The notes below the pieces were generated by a model. The model was not told the origin of the DNA, searched no databases, and worked only from the letters and a program-made list of their open reading frames with translations. From the NCBI GenBank assembly GCA_039545355.1, contig BCJJ01000002.1, positions 2,141,518-2,205,517 on the forward strand: DNA of 64,000 nucleotides. Direction: 5' to 3'. The position numbers and the translations under genes were made by a program. Below, in pieces: positions 1-10,487 of this stretch (position 1 is the stretch's first letter; every line of letters begins with the position of its first letter). Source of the stretch: Trichosporon coremiiforme. Taxonomy: Eukaryota > Basidiomycota > Tremellomycetes > Trichosporonales > Trichosporonaceae.

Positions 1-3000
1 TCGGCGGCGTTGTACCTGTCAAGCCACCGCAGGATGCGAAGCGCAACCGGCACTCGATTGGATACTCCCATCCGCTGGAGCCTGGGATGGAGCCGCTTCG
101 TCCGGGAGACAGCGATGGCGCCGATTATTCCGCCGAGATGGAGATGGAGGAGACAGCGATCTACGGTGGCATCTACGGAGGCATGCATGACGACTCGACC
201 ATCAGCTCCAGCGAGTCTGCCGGCGCCGAGCACACCGCAACCTACACCCTCGGACGGAGGGACTTCACTCAGGCCGGCGGCGGCATTGTTGGCCGCGAGT
301 CTTCCGCGTCTGATGCCTCGTTCGTCACAGCTGGCGGCATGGACTTTACCGAGGTAGGCGGCGGTATCATGGGACGCGAGTCGACAACTGGCCGCTCCAA
401 CGTCTCCTACACCATGGGTGGCGGTATGGACTTCACCGAGGCCGGAGGAGGCATAGTTCATGAGAGAACGATCGCCGGCCAGACGACAGCGTCCTACACC
501 ACGAGCGGCGGCATGGATTTCACGACCGCAGGCGGCGGCATCAACTATCAGAGCACCGAGGTGTACGGCCGCACGATGACTACGAATATCTTCGCGCCAC
601 AACCTCAGCCGCAGCAGGCTCCTGCCCCGATTCCACCAGCGACGCCGAAGAGCTCGTCTTCGACACGAGCTCGATCCGCTGTACCCGACATGCCCGGATC
701 GACTCCAGCCGCGCCGCGCAACCCCTTCGCCCCTCAACCCGCGACAACTGAGAAACCCACGATGAAGAACATCTTCGCGCCTGGCACGCCGGCTCAGGCG
801 ACGCCCGCGAAGAAGAGCACGCGCCGGATGTCGACACCGCGTGCACCGACCCTTGCCCGACCTCAAGCTACGGCTCCGCCTGCCAAATCTCCAGCCCGTC
901 CAACGGCCACTCCCGCCAAGTCTCCCGCACGACCAACCGGCACGCCCAGCTTTGCGCGTCCGACCGCCTCTTCGGTCAAGAAGGTCGGTACACCCGCGAA
1001 GAGCCCCGCGCCGAAGGCTACCCCGAAGCCGCAGAAGCGCAATGTCTTCGCGCCATCTCCGGAGGAATTGAACGGCCCGCCGACGCCGCGTACGACGGGG
1101 ATGCACACCGCCGCCAGCGTCGCCAAAAAGCTCGAATTCACGCCCAGTAGTATGAAGGGCACACCGAATTCGACTCCGGCATCGCGCATTCCCCTCGCTG
1201 CTTCGGTGCAGACTACGCCGCTGACGCTATCGACGCCTGGCAAGAGGAAGAGGAACGAGGAGGACGAGGACGAGACAGGGGAGGAGGCGCCGTCACGCAA
1301 GCAGCAGGCTATCGAAGCGCCTGCAGTCGACTCGGCGGCAAGCTCGATGACGGAGGGACGGGACAGCGCGTCAACGATCCCGACACCGAGCCCTTCAGCG
1401 CCGGCGTCGGCCAGAGCGTCACCCGTTCCGGCTCCGGCGCCGTCGCTCTCGACTTCTACCGCTGGACCTGCATCTCGTCTGGCGTCTGCGGTATCATCGC
1501 CCGTTCTCCAAGTCCGTGTCGAGTCGCCTGCTCCTGAGCCAGAGGCTGAGTCGAATGAAGAGGAGGAGGATATGGATCTCGAGGAGTCAGAGGAGGCTGA
1601 GGTGGAGGGTGAAGTCGAGGAAGAGGATGATGGCAGTGGCCGTGAGGCCGACGAGGACCGCCCGCTGCCGACTATCACGCCGACGCGACGACGCTCCTCG
1701 GCCCCGCGCCCCTCTCTCGGGACGCCCATGCGCATGCTCTCTGCCGAGACGGCTGCCATGACGTTGCACCCCTTCGAGACCTCGAGAGACCGCGTCGACG
1801 CTGCCGCCGCTTCTGCATCTCAGACGGATTCTGCCTCTGCTTCCGACTCGGGTGATAACGACGCAGCCTCCGGCCCCGTTCCCCTCTCGAAGTTCCTCGA
1901 GACCGTCGGCGTGCGCTTCCTGGACGACCTGAACCCGCACTTGCCCCAGCCACGTCGGTCCTCTTTCGCGCCGCGCGGCACTCTGTCAGCTGGTGAGGAC
2001 ACACTCTCGTCCTTCACGGTGGCGAACGCCGAGTCGATCTTCCTGCACATGTACGAGTGGGCGATCGGACGCATGACCTCTGAGCTCGCCCATGGGCGTG
2101 AGGAGATCGCCTCTACCACCCGAGTCTGCGACGGCGAGAACCCTCCTGTGGTGAGAGACTACTACGAGTGCCCACCCGAGGAGCGAGGGCTGTACGAGTC
2201 GACCCTGCGAAACTTCAAGGCAAAGGCGCTCCTCGAAGCGCAGGGTGGATGGTACGACTGGCGCCTTGGGCTGATGGAGCGGATCCTGCCGGACGTCTCC
2301 AACATTCACAAGGCAATGACTGAGGAAGCTGAGCGGCACGCGGTCAACTTCGAAGTCGCCGATGCGCTACTCCCGGACCTCTCGGCGCGGCACACCGAGC
2401 TGTCCGCCGAGCTCGAGGAGAACAAGAAGCAAGTCGCCGAGATCCTGGAGAGCGACCCGACCGAGCTGGCAGACCTGAAGGCGGCCGTTGTCGAGCAGGG
2501 CGAGGAGATTGGCCGCTTCGAGTCTGAGCTTGCGCAGAAGAGTGCACAACTCGCCGAACTTGAGAAGGAGGTCGCTGAGCTCGAGCAGCAGGAGCAGGAA
2601 CACCGGGCTGCGCTCGCCGTCGCCAAGGGCATGTGCGATGAGTACACCAGCAGCGATATCCGGCGCCTTCAGAGCGAACTCTCGGCAATGCAAGCACTGC
2701 ACGGGTGGCGTATTGTCAAGACTCAGCCGTTCGAGGCAGTGTACGCCAACGAGCTCCTGCTCAAGGTCGACGGCGAGCCGGAACTCTCGCTCATGGCCAA
2801 CGCCGAGGGCGCGACGCACTGCCTGCTTGCTCTCGCTCAGAGCGCGCTGCGCGAGGTGAAACCGAAAGGTCTTTCTGCCACGGTCCGCGCGGCGGGACAG
2901 CTGTGGACGGCCGCCTCCCGTCTGCGCGCCGAGTTAGCCCTACTCGGGCTGTACTATCCCGCCGCGTTCGAGCTCAGCGATGGCGAGCTGCAGTGCAAGG

Positions 3001-3245
3001 CGCACCTCATGCTGCCCTCCGCCAAGTCAAGGGCGGACCTCACGTTCGGTATTGGTCCCCAGACGCTGAGGCTCTGGCCCGAGCCGGAAGCCCTCGCTGT
3101 TCCCGTCACCGGTGAGGTCAAGTATGGCCGTGCACAGGGAGAAAGGCTCGAGGAGGTGGCGAAGGAGACGCTGGCGAGCGCGGTGCCGCACGTTCCCGGC
3201 GTTCTGCTGCAGGCGTGCGTCGAGGCGGCTGCTCTCTACAAGTGA
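1..3245 (+). CDS. SPC7: Kinetochore scaffold protein Spc7/KNL1 (5' end outside the window)
   Basis: Outer-kinetochore scaffold of the KMN network. In this family phosphorylated MELT-type repeats recruit Bub3-Bub1 for the spindle checkpoint, and the C-terminal coiled coil and RWD domains bind Mis12. The frame is open to the left edge, so the gene is 5'-truncated; the ATG at 87 is internal. Seen in the sequence: four spaced repeats of the form DFTxxGGGI (positions about 260-550), MELT-like with Asp and Phe. A long Pro/Ser/Thr-rich linker follows, with recurring (N/V)(I/P)FAP motifs, then an acidic stretch near 1550-1660. From about 1880 comes the Spc7 domain, beginning PLSKFLETVGVRFLDDL, then a long coiled coil (about 2300-2650) and a terminal RWD-like region. 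The stop is TGA at 3243. No introns are seen in the visible part. The family call is strong; the upstream extent is unknown. Confidence 0.88.
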   Translation, partial: GGVVPVKPPQDAKRNRHSIGYSHPLEPGMEPLRPGDSDGADYSAEMEMEETAIYGGIYGGMHDDSTISSSESAGAEHTATYTLGRRDFTQAGGGIVGRESSASDASFVTAGGMDFTEVGGGIMGRESTTGRSNVSYTMGGGMDFTEAGGGIVHERTIAGQTTASYTTSGGMDFTTAGGGINYQSTEVYGRTMTTNIFAPQPQPQQAPAPIPPATPKSSSSTRARSAVPDMPGSTPAAPRNPFAPQPATTEKPTMKNIFAPGTPAQATPAKKSTRRMSTPRAPTLARPQATAPPAKSPARPTATPAKSPARPTGTPSFARPTASSVKKVGTPAKSPAPKATPKPQKRNVFAPSPEELNGPPTPRTTGMHTAASVAKKLEFTPSSMKGTPNSTPASRIPLAASVQTTPLTLSTPGKRKRNEEDEDETGEEAPSRKQQAIEAPAVDSAASSMTEGRDSASTIPTPSPSAPASARASPVPAPAPSLSTSTAGPASRLASAVSSPVLQVRVESPAPEPEAESNEEEEDMDLEESEEAEVEGEVEEEDDGSGREADEDRPLPTITPTRRRSSAPRPSLGTPMRMLSAETAAMTLHPFETSRDRVDAAAASASQTDSASASDSGDNDAASGPVPLSKFLETVGVRFLDDLNPHLPQPRRSSFAPRGTLSAGEDTLSSFTVANAESIFLHMYEWAIGRMTSELAHGREEIASTTRVCDGENPPVVRDYYECPPEERGLYESTLRNFKAKALLEAQGGWYDWRLGLMERILPDVSNIHKAMTEEAERHAVNFEVADALLPDLSARHTELSAELEENKKQVAEILESDPTELADLKAAVVEQGEEIGRFESELAQKSAQLAELEKEVAELEQQEQEHRAALAVAKGMCDEYTSSDIRRLQSELSAMQALHGWRIVKTQPFEAVYANELLLKVDGEPELSLMANAEGATHCLLALAQSALREVKPKGLSATVRAAGQLWTAASRLRAELALLGLYYPAAFELSDGELQCKAHLMLPSAKSRADLTFGIGPQTLRLWPEPEALAVPVTGEVKYGRAQGERLEEVAKETLASAVPHVPGVLLQACVEAAALYK

Positions 3246-3586
3246 TCTCCCTCCTCACGCTGCTCTCATTCTGTCGTTGTAGTCTTGTCCTAGTTAGTTT
3301 TGGGTTCTCGGTATCTTGAAAAGTTAGTTGTTTGTAGTCTCTTGACTGGGTTGTTCAATGAAATCCATAGCTAAACAAAAGTACATTTTCGGGCTACTGG
3401 CTGTCTGCTGCTGCGGTCTAAAACTGGCAAAAGGGGAAGGGGGTTTATGGCTTCTGCTTATACACACTACGCTGTGTGCTCGACAGGCTGGTCTGCTCTG
3501 CTCGCGCAGATGCGGCGGGCCCTCCAGCATCATCGAGCGCGCCTCACTCACGTCGCGCCTTGCTTGCTTGCGCTCCGCTAATTGTT
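3246..3586. other. Tail-to-tail intergenic region
   Basis: Lies between the 3' ends of the Spc7 gene and the PCNA gene. It holds AT-richer sequence suited to converging 3' UTRs. No gene is seen. Confidence 0.6.
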
Positions 3587-4748
3587 TTACTCGTCCGAGA
3601 TCTTGGGCGCAAGGAAGAACTGGAGGGTGCCCTGCTCGAAGTCGAACTGGACGAGGAGGGGCACATCGTTGCTCATGTTGAGCGAGACCTCGCGGGCGAG
3701 GGGGGCCGACTTGGCAAAGTTGGACAGGTACTTGAGCGAGAAGGTGAGCGAGACCTGCTTCTCGAGGATGATGGAGACGCCGACGTCCTCGTCGCTCGCG
3801 GCCGCCTTGCCCTTCTTGGACGCGGACTTCGAGCCGCCGTTCGCCTTGCGCTTCTTCGGGCGGTCCTCGTCGTCGATCTCGTCCTCGCCGTCACCCTCCG
3901 AGACATCCGGCTTCTCGTCCTCCTCCTCCTCCTCGTCGGGGTCCGTCTTGGCACGCGTCCGGCGGTCAGAGCCAGCAGTCTGCTTCAGGAGAACGGAACC
4001 AGAACCGACCTCGCCCTCCGAAGAGAACCGGACACCCTCCTTCGACGCCTCGATCTTGACACTCTCACCGAGCGCGGTCAGGTCACGACAGATACGCGCA
4101 AACTCCTGCGACGACATCGTGATCGTGGCGTCGTACTGCGTGTCCGGGATACCGAGGTGCTCCTGGTCAATGTCCATAAGCTTCATCTCGTACTCGCCAA
4201 CACGGTCCTCCTTCGGCGACTCGAAAACGAGGCCGAGGCTGTCCGCGTCGTCGGCCGCCTTCAACGTGACGACGTCATTGTCCTTGGCACACTTCAGGAT
4301 CTTCGTGAGCGACGTGAGCTGAATGTTAGCTAGTCCGCGCGGTTGTGAGCTAGTCCGGGATGCACTCACGTTGACACCAAGGGGGATGTTGCGGTCGCAG
4401 CGGTACGACTCGAACTGGTCGGCGACCAGCTTGAGCGAAACAAGCGCGACGTGCGAGTTGTCCATCGCCTGGAGAGCCTAGATGTCAGCTAGCGGCCACC
4501 ATTTCAAAGCTTACAATTCCCTCGTCTGAGCAGTCGAGATTGCCGTCAGTGACAAGCTCCTTGATAGCTGTTTGCTGTCAGCATCCGGATTGTCTGGTGT
4601 GGCGAGCACCGGCCAGGTGGGAAAATCAAAATTGATTTCTGCGCAGCAAACAAACATTGCGCATCCTGACCTGTAAGCACTCAGAATAGGACATACCATC
4701 AAGGAGCTTCTTGAGCACGGATGCCTGCTTGACACGAGCCTCGAGCAT
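3587..4748 (-). CDS. POL30: Proliferating cell nuclear antigen (PCNA sliding clamp) with a large acidic/basic insertion
   Basis: Homotrimeric DNA sliding clamp for replicative polymerases and repair, nuclear. Four exons: 4748-4697, 4567-4515, 4477-4370 and 4318-3587, giving 314 residues. All joins keep frame and restore the family N-terminus ([20 protein letters not shown]). Recognisable blocks are [29 protein letters not shown]-type [23 protein letters not shown], the SKEG segment holding the Lys equivalent to the ubiquitin/SUMO site K164, and the terminal FLAPKI. The start is the ATG at 4748. Unusual: between the VLLKQT strand and [11 protein letters not shown], where most PCNAs have a short loop, there are about 57 extra residues. 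These are an acidic run, then a Lys/Arg-rich NLS-like stretch, then Ser/Lys/Ala. The insertion stays in frame and lies inside the largest exon. Confidence 0.95.
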
Positions 4749-5108
4749 GGTGAGTGGTTGTGTGTGGGAGGTATGGGAGGGGGGTCTGGTGAGAGATGGT
4801 CAGAAACAACAGGCTTGCGCTCATGTTGGAGACGCGCGACGCGAGTTGACGCGTTCGAGCCAAACATGACGTGGACTAGGCCACGTGTGATAGTGATAAG
4901 AGCCGGGTATATGGCTAGATGGCCCTGAGTGAGTGAGAGACCGCCCGGTTGCGGCTCCTGAGCGCCTGAGCGGCGACGCGTCGATCGGTCAGTAATCGTC
5001 ACTCGGCCAGCAACGTGCAAGGTAAACGTAATTCATCAGACATCTCCAAACCTCTTCCAACTTTCGACTCTCCTTTCTCCTTCAAAGCCAGCCAGCCCGC
5101 TATACACC
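4749..5108. promoter_or_regulatory. Divergent PCNA/SAC1 promoter with two MCB elements
   Basis: The 360 bp between the two start codons contain ACGCGT twice, at 4849-4854 and 4976-4981. ACGCGT is the MluI cell-cycle box bound by MBF in ascomycete yeasts at G1/S genes such as PCNA. That it acts the same way here is inference. A CACGTG-like motif lies near 4884. Confidence 0.55.
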
Positions 5109-7373
5109 ATGGGCTTCAACTGCGCTCCAGTGAGTATCCAGCTACCCAAGTCAGACCATCAGCTGACCCCAGCTCTACGAGACGTTCAACGTCTATGTCT
5201 CCCCCTCGGCGTACGTCTTCGAGCCCAGCTCGTCGACCGTCCCCGTCGGCGACTCTGCCATCTCAGAGAAGGATGTCCGCGAGAGCCTGCACGTAGACCG
5301 CAAGACGGGCCAGCTCTCGCTCAATGGTGAGCTAGGCAGTTACCGTCTCCAGCTGACAACAGTCTCCTCCGCTATCCCTCTTGGCCGCGATAAGGTCATC
5401 ACCTGCTACGGCATCATGGGCATGATCACTCTTGCCACCAGTGAGTCGATGGCATGCGGAAGAAGCGAGGTCTATGATTTAACATGACGTTCTCGCACCC
5501 CGCACACGCTGCTCCCCCAGTACTGCAGCTGACCACTAGCCGAGTACCTTGTGATCATCACACAGCGCGAACCTTCTTGTCGCCTCCTTTCGCACCCGAT
5601 CTTCCTCGCGACCGACTTCCGCCTTCTTCCCCTGAACCCCCAGTCGTCGACGCAGGTGATCCTCGGCAACCCGATCGAGAAGGAGCTCGTCAGCCTCGTG
5701 GAGCAGGGTCTCAAGGCCGGCAACATTTGGTTCTCTTACGGCTGGGACCTGACAAACACGCTGCAGCGCCAGCAGGAGCAGCAGGATGCCGGAATGGGAC
5801 CCGGAAAGGCGCCGCTGTGGCAGCGTGCCGACGAGCGCTTCTTCTGGAACCGCTTTCTGCAGGACAGGCTGATCGATGCGACGGAGAACGGCACCGACCT
5901 CAGCCGCTTCATCCTCCCGGTCATGTTCGGATGTAAGCTTGATGTCTCTAGTCGAAGCTAACCCCAGCTCTCGAGCTCCGTTCCGCGACCATCAACAATC
6001 GCGAGTTCTTGTTCTGCCTCATCGCCCGTCGCTCGCGCCACCGTGTTGGAACGCGCTACTTCTCGCGTGGTATCGATGCCTCGGGTGCGGTCTCGAATTT
6101 CAACGAGACGGAGCAGATCGTGCTGTACGACCCGCTACCCGGGGATGGAAGGCAGCCGAAGCGCGGGCGTGTGGACGGCCGCGAACGCATGTCGTTCGTG
6201 CAGGTGCGCGGCTCGGTTCCGATCTTCTGGGCCGAGATCAACAACCTGCGCTACAAGCCCGACCTGCAGATCATGGATGTCCCTGAGACGGCCGAGGCGT
6301 TCCGCTCGCACATGACCGACCTGGTGCAACAGTACGGCGACATCGAGCTTGTCAACCTTGTGAACCAGAAGGGCCACGAGCAGCCAGTCAAGGAGGCCTT
6401 CGAGCGCGCAATGGCGCTGACGGCGATGGACCCGAAGCTCGCCCAGCACTGCCACTACCTGTACTTCGACTTCCACGCCGAGTGCAAGGGTATGCGCTTC
6501 GACCGCATCTCGCTGCTGCTCGACCAGCTCTCGGACCAGCTGAACAAGGACGGGTGGTACCGCGGCTCGGCGCCTGCGTCGGCGGGCTACGGTGCGGCCG
6601 CTGGCCCAACGAAGGAGCTGAAGAAGCAGACGGGCGTCATCAGGTCGAACTGTATGGACTGCCTTGACCGGACGAATGTGGCGCAGAGCGCGCTCGGCAA
6701 GTGGGCGCTGAACCACCAGCTGCGCGACGCGGGCATCCTCAGCATCAAGGAGACGGTTGACGTGCACCCCGAGTTCATGTCTGTGTTCCGCAACGTCTGG
6801 GCCGACCACGCGGACACAATCTCGAAGGCGTACTCTGGCACCGGGGCCCTCAAGACCGACTTCACGCGCACGGGTAAGCGCACCAAGGCTGGCCTGCTGC
6901 AGGACGGATACAACAGTGTGATGCGGTACGTGAAGAACAACTTCTTCGACGGCGATAGGCAGGACGCGTACGACCTGATAACTGGTGCGTGGGTTGCGCG
7001 CCGCGGCACCATCCCGCCGCTGTCGGACACGCGGCCTTTGCTGCACCGCAGCATGCCATACATCTTCCTCTTTGCGCTCGCCATGATTCTGGCGGCGCTC
7101 ACGCTCCCCCGCTCCAGCGACTGGAGCATTGCCTCGTTCCTCCTGCTCTGGTTCCTCCTCCTCGCCATCAGCGGCACGTTCATGTGGGGCAACGGCACGC
7201 ACTACGTCGCCTGGCCTCGCCTCAACCCGCCCCACGCTATCCTGAACTACTCTGGAAACGGGTTCCGGTCCAAGCAGCGCGGGCGCGGCATGAGCATCTC
7301 GAAGATCGTCCCCGTCAAGAAGCGGCGCGGAGACGAAATCGAGATGAAGCGCAAGGGCGCCCTCATCGATTAG
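5109..7373 (+). CDS. SAC1: SAC1-type phosphoinositide phosphatase
   Basis: Dephosphorylates PtdIns4P (and PI3P, PI(3,5)P2) at ER/Golgi membranes. Five exons: 5109-5129, 5173-5326, 5363-5440, 5540-5932 and 5968-7373, encoding 683 residues. Each intron is short and carries a CTGAC/CTAAC branch site. The Sac domain shows EYLVIITQRE, the FLATDFRLLPL block and TRYFSRGIDASGAVSNFNE. The catalytic CX5R(T) motif CMDCLDRT has its Cys near residue 444. Two hydrophobic segments near residues 575-630 match the C-terminal membrane hairpin of Sac1. The ATG at 5109 is chosen because the seven-residue first exon splices in phase and gives a typical short N-terminus. Shares its promoter with PCNA. Confidence 0.93.
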
Positions 7374-7464
7374 ACTGATTGTTTATATAGCAAATGTAAT
7401 ATGGGACTTGGCTCAGGCCAGACAATGATGCATCTGGACCTCTATTCTATGGAGCAGTAGAGGG

Positions 7465-7803
7465 TCACGGCGCACGGCGAACAAGCCAAACCGATCCAGC
7501 AACAGCTGCAGCAGCCGTGGCGACGACAATAGCCTGAACCCTCGTAGCATATGTCAAGCTCTGCAGCCTGTGCTCGGTAGCAGCAAGCTTCTCCTCTGTT
7601 TCGCGGAGTCGCGCGCTAACGTCGATGACGCTCTTTTCGAGGCTCGCGGAGGACGCGAGGGGGATGGAAGGCACGGCGTCGCGAACGATGGCGGCGATCT
7701 GGGCCGCGACACTGGGAGGGAGTTGAGGATAGCCCGACGAGGTCGGCGTGCCCGGCGGCGAGTGGGAGGCGGGGTGCACGCGGCTGAAGTCGGGAACGGC
7801 CAT
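7465..7803 (-). CDS. Small predicted tail-anchored protein
   Basis: Single-exon frame of 112 residues from the ATG at 7803 (MAVPDFSRVHPASHS). The middle is predicted helical or coiled (SASLEKSVIDVSARLRETEE). The C-terminus has one hydrophobic segment (VQAIVVATAAAAVAGSVWLV) followed by RRAP, the layout of a tail-anchored membrane protein. The frame continues upstream only from a non-ATG codon, so 7803 is the first supported start. Tail-to-tail with SAC1. I do not recognise a family; the function is unknown. Confidence 0.55.
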   Translation of the reverse strand: MAVPDFSRVHPASHSPPGTPTSSGYPQLPPSVAAQIAAIVRDAVPSIPLASSASLEKSVIDVSARLRETEEKLAATEHRLQSLTYATRVQAIVVATAAAAVAGSVWLVRRAP

Positions 7804-9069
7804 TGTTTCGGTGTCGCAGGTGTAGCGTTTTTGGGTTGGAGCTGATGGCGTTGAGAGCAAAAGCGGTGATGGAGGCTGAGATGCAACGCTGTTGCTGGTC
7901 AAGCGCACAGATTCTCAGAAGCACCCAATGCGCCCTCCGTGCTGCATGACCTGTTGCCGGCGGCACACAGGCCGCATGGTCTCGATACCGCTCCTGCCCT
8001 TCCCTTTTCCACCCCTCGCCTTCGGTGTGTCGATTCCATCAACGGTTCGTCACAATTTCGCCCGCTGCTTCGCCAGACTGTCCAGTAGTCCGTACGTGAG
8101 TCTCAGCTCCGGCCGGTTCGTGCGATTACCGGCCTGTCGAGTGTCGAGGCGATCGATTCGTGGGCTCGGCGAGCGACAGGAGATTCCCGGCACCGAGATT
8201 CGGGGAGGAAGAGCAGACCACTGCGTTGGTGTCGGCTGAGCTGGGTTCATGATCGTCGGTGGTGAGGTGAGCAACGTTGGGATGACTATCGAAGAGGGCG
8301 CTGATGGGCGTGGGATGGGGACGAATGCCGAACACCGCTGGACTACACCGTCGAGCTTTGGGCGGTGAACCGACGTCAGGCACGGCTGTTTACGTCGGCG
8401 TCCGCCGACATCATGATCCTCCCTTGCGGTCGAAATGAATGTGCAGCCCGAGTCGTACATGAGCGATGAAGAGGTTAAGAAACTGCATAGAGTGCAGGGC
8501 GGTGAGGTCGACCAAGCTTCGACCAAGCTTCCCAACTCGACCGACGGCTCCTATCCCCGACGCCGACGGTCCTTGAGATACGTTTCCAAGATCCCTCTCC
8601 GTACGGTCATGAATCTCCCAAACTTTGTTTAATCTTGTTCTCGTCGTCCTCACCGGCAAGTGTTCAACCTTTGAAGCCTGCACCACATGAAACCAGCTTC
8701 AACAATTTGACCAACGAGTGCACAGCCTCGACCCCCTCTTGACTGACTGTGCATGAGAAAGACCTGGCGAACATACCCCTGTTCCTGGTCTGCTTCAGCA
8801 ACAGTTGGCAAACTTTGGTTAGGGGTGGATCTGATCCTCAATCTCGTCGTCGAAGGTTCCGGCGGCGATGCAAACGTTTGAGCTCGGCAACCGACGTTCC
8901 TGGCATCGATGGAAAGTATAAAAAGGAGCAGCCTCATCGCCCAACATCGATCTTCCCTTGTCACAATAGTTTCTGATCCTTCCCCGTAGACCACCGTCCT
9001 TCCACCGCAGCAGCACCAAGTCACCTGCAGTCCTAGTGATAGTGTCCATACAGTTGCAGAGCGCCCACA
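7804..9069. other. Intergenic region upstream of the decayed F-box-like gene
   Basis: No convincing gene. An 11-bp direct duplication (CGACCAAGCTT twice) sits near 8509-8531. A TATAAAAAG box at 8917-8925 lies about 150 bp before the ATG at 9070 and is a plausible core promoter for that locus. Confidence 0.5.
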
Positions 9070-9844
9070 ATGTGTGACCTGAACCGCACAAACAAGACCA
9101 GCAACACGGCCCGGGTCGATGCAAGCTACTATCCACGCATCATGGACGAGATCCTGCGCTGTGCGCTACCCTCTGCCTCCGCCACTGTGAGGCAGGTGTG
9201 TCGATATTGGCGAACCCTCGTCGATGTGCAGGAGGCACATCATCTGGTGCTCGACATGGGTCTGCCTCCTGTTGCACCTCAGTGGCCCGAGGCCGTCGAG
9301 GACACTGAGACCACCCTTCCGCGGCCACCGCAGAGTCTGACGACGTTGCCGCCGAGGCAGCAGACCTACAGTCTATCCAGGCCCACGGTGACGTCCAGAT
9401 GCACTCAGCCCCGACTCTGGCAGTCAAGCGACCCGCGCAGAATATGACCTATGCATGGTGCTTCTCGGCCGAGCGTCCGCCCATTGTCTTCATGCATCGC
9501 ACCCTCGTCGGTGCCGAACATCATGCCCTTCCTTGGGTGAATGTGCGCCGCTATGCCCGCGCTGGTCCGGGATGCTGTACCTCTCGATGACTTCGAGCTG
9601 CACATTGTGCGTCTCTCGAAAGGTGCTGGTCAATGTGGAGCTCCTTGACCTGAAGAGGGGCACTAGGACTTGTAACTGGGAAAGCTACCGGGAGGAGCTG
9701 GAGGAGTTCTGCGCCATGGACGTCGAGGAGATGGCCATGAACCCGGAGCTGGTCATGCAGAGGGTCAAGTTTGTTAGTGCTGAGGAATACGGGAAGAGAG
9801 TGGGTGATAAGGAGTTCAGGCTCGAGACTATGACCGATGCGTGA
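9070..9844 (+). pseudogene. Decayed F-box-like protein gene
   Basis: Begins with ATG at 9070. The first segment carries an F-box-like helical motif (YPRIMDEILRCALPSASATV, then RQVCRYWRTLVDVQEAHHLV), as seen in expanded fungal F-box-like families where it binds Skp1. Coding-like sequence then changes frame at least three times. Frame 1 runs to about 9310. A second frame (about 9311-9572) includes RPAQNMTYAWCFSAERPPIV. A short stretch returns to frame 1 (about 9551-9655, PALVRDAVPLDDFELHIV). A last frame runs to 9844 (SYREELEEFCAMDVEEMA). I could not join these with convincing introns, so frameshift decay is the simplest reading. Assembly errors are the alternative. Confidence 0.6.
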
Positions 9845-10056
9845 ATAAGGCTTCAGTCTCTTTGGACCGCGAAATTAGGACACGTTCCCATTAAGTGCTG
9901 GAAAAGGAAATCACAAACCAGGTGCCCTCAACGAAATTGACGACTGCTGCTGGAAGCACTAGTCGTCTTCCGGGACCTTGCGTTCGTCGTATGATTGTTA
10001 GAGTCTCATATGATGCACATGGATGCTGTCGCTGTATTGGAGTGAGAAGATTCTGA
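9845..10056. other. Intergenic
   Basis: Short spacer between the decayed F-box-like locus and a minus-strand frame. Nothing recognisable. Confidence 0.5.
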
Positions 10057-10215
10057 CTAGTCGAGACCTGTCAGGCTGTGGATGGCGGCGACTTTGTCTG
10101 GACCGGTCGCGAACTCTTGCTGTGTGTCAGAATCGAAGACAACTGCCTGTTGCGGCGTAACGATCCTTGCAATCTGAGCTGAGTTTGACTTGATATGGTT
10201 CCGAATGTAGCCCAT
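10057..10215 (-). CDS. Short uncharacterised frame, possible gene fragment
   Basis: From the ATG at 10215 the minus strand reads 52 residues (MGYIRNHIKSNSAQIARIVT onward, ending HSLTGLD) without low-complexity bias. The same frame stays open about 17 codons further upstream with no ATG before a stop. It looks more protein-like than chance but is too short to assign. It could be the last exon of a degraded gene. Function unknown. Confidence 0.25.
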   Translation of the reverse strand: MGYIRNHIKSNSAQIARIVTPQQAVVFDSDTQQEFATGPDKVAAIHSLTGLD

Positions 10216-10487
10216 AGCCCGTGGGAAGCGTGCAGACGGATTGAGCGATTTCGGAGATTGGTCGTCGGGGTTGAATGTATGAGCGATTTATGACGGAAGG
10301 GTCCGAACACGCACCTGACAATAGCGCTTCTCAGTGTCCTTAACTCGTCCCTCCATCATGTGTGCGTGCTTTGTTGACACTGATGGCTGTTGCATGTGAT
10401 ACCTGTTGTAGTGCCGAGGGTGCTACTTATGAAGAGGGGTCTGTCCGCTGCGGCTCGCCACTCCTTCACCCCGCACTCACCAGAAAC

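Noticed and set aside
3476..4333. A 285-codon plus-strand frame over PCNA
   Set aside because: Antisense shadow of the PCNA last exon; its head uses a non-ATG start and it has no recognisable motif.
6135..7235. A 366-codon minus-strand frame within SAC1
   Set aside because: Antisense shadow of the Sac domain exon; composition (Arg/Val/Ala/Glu) reflects complementary codons.
10362..10487. N-terminal extension of paralogue A from an upstream in-frame ATG
   Set aside because: The extension has no counterpart in paralogues B and C, and the ATG at 10488 gives a comparable protein layout.
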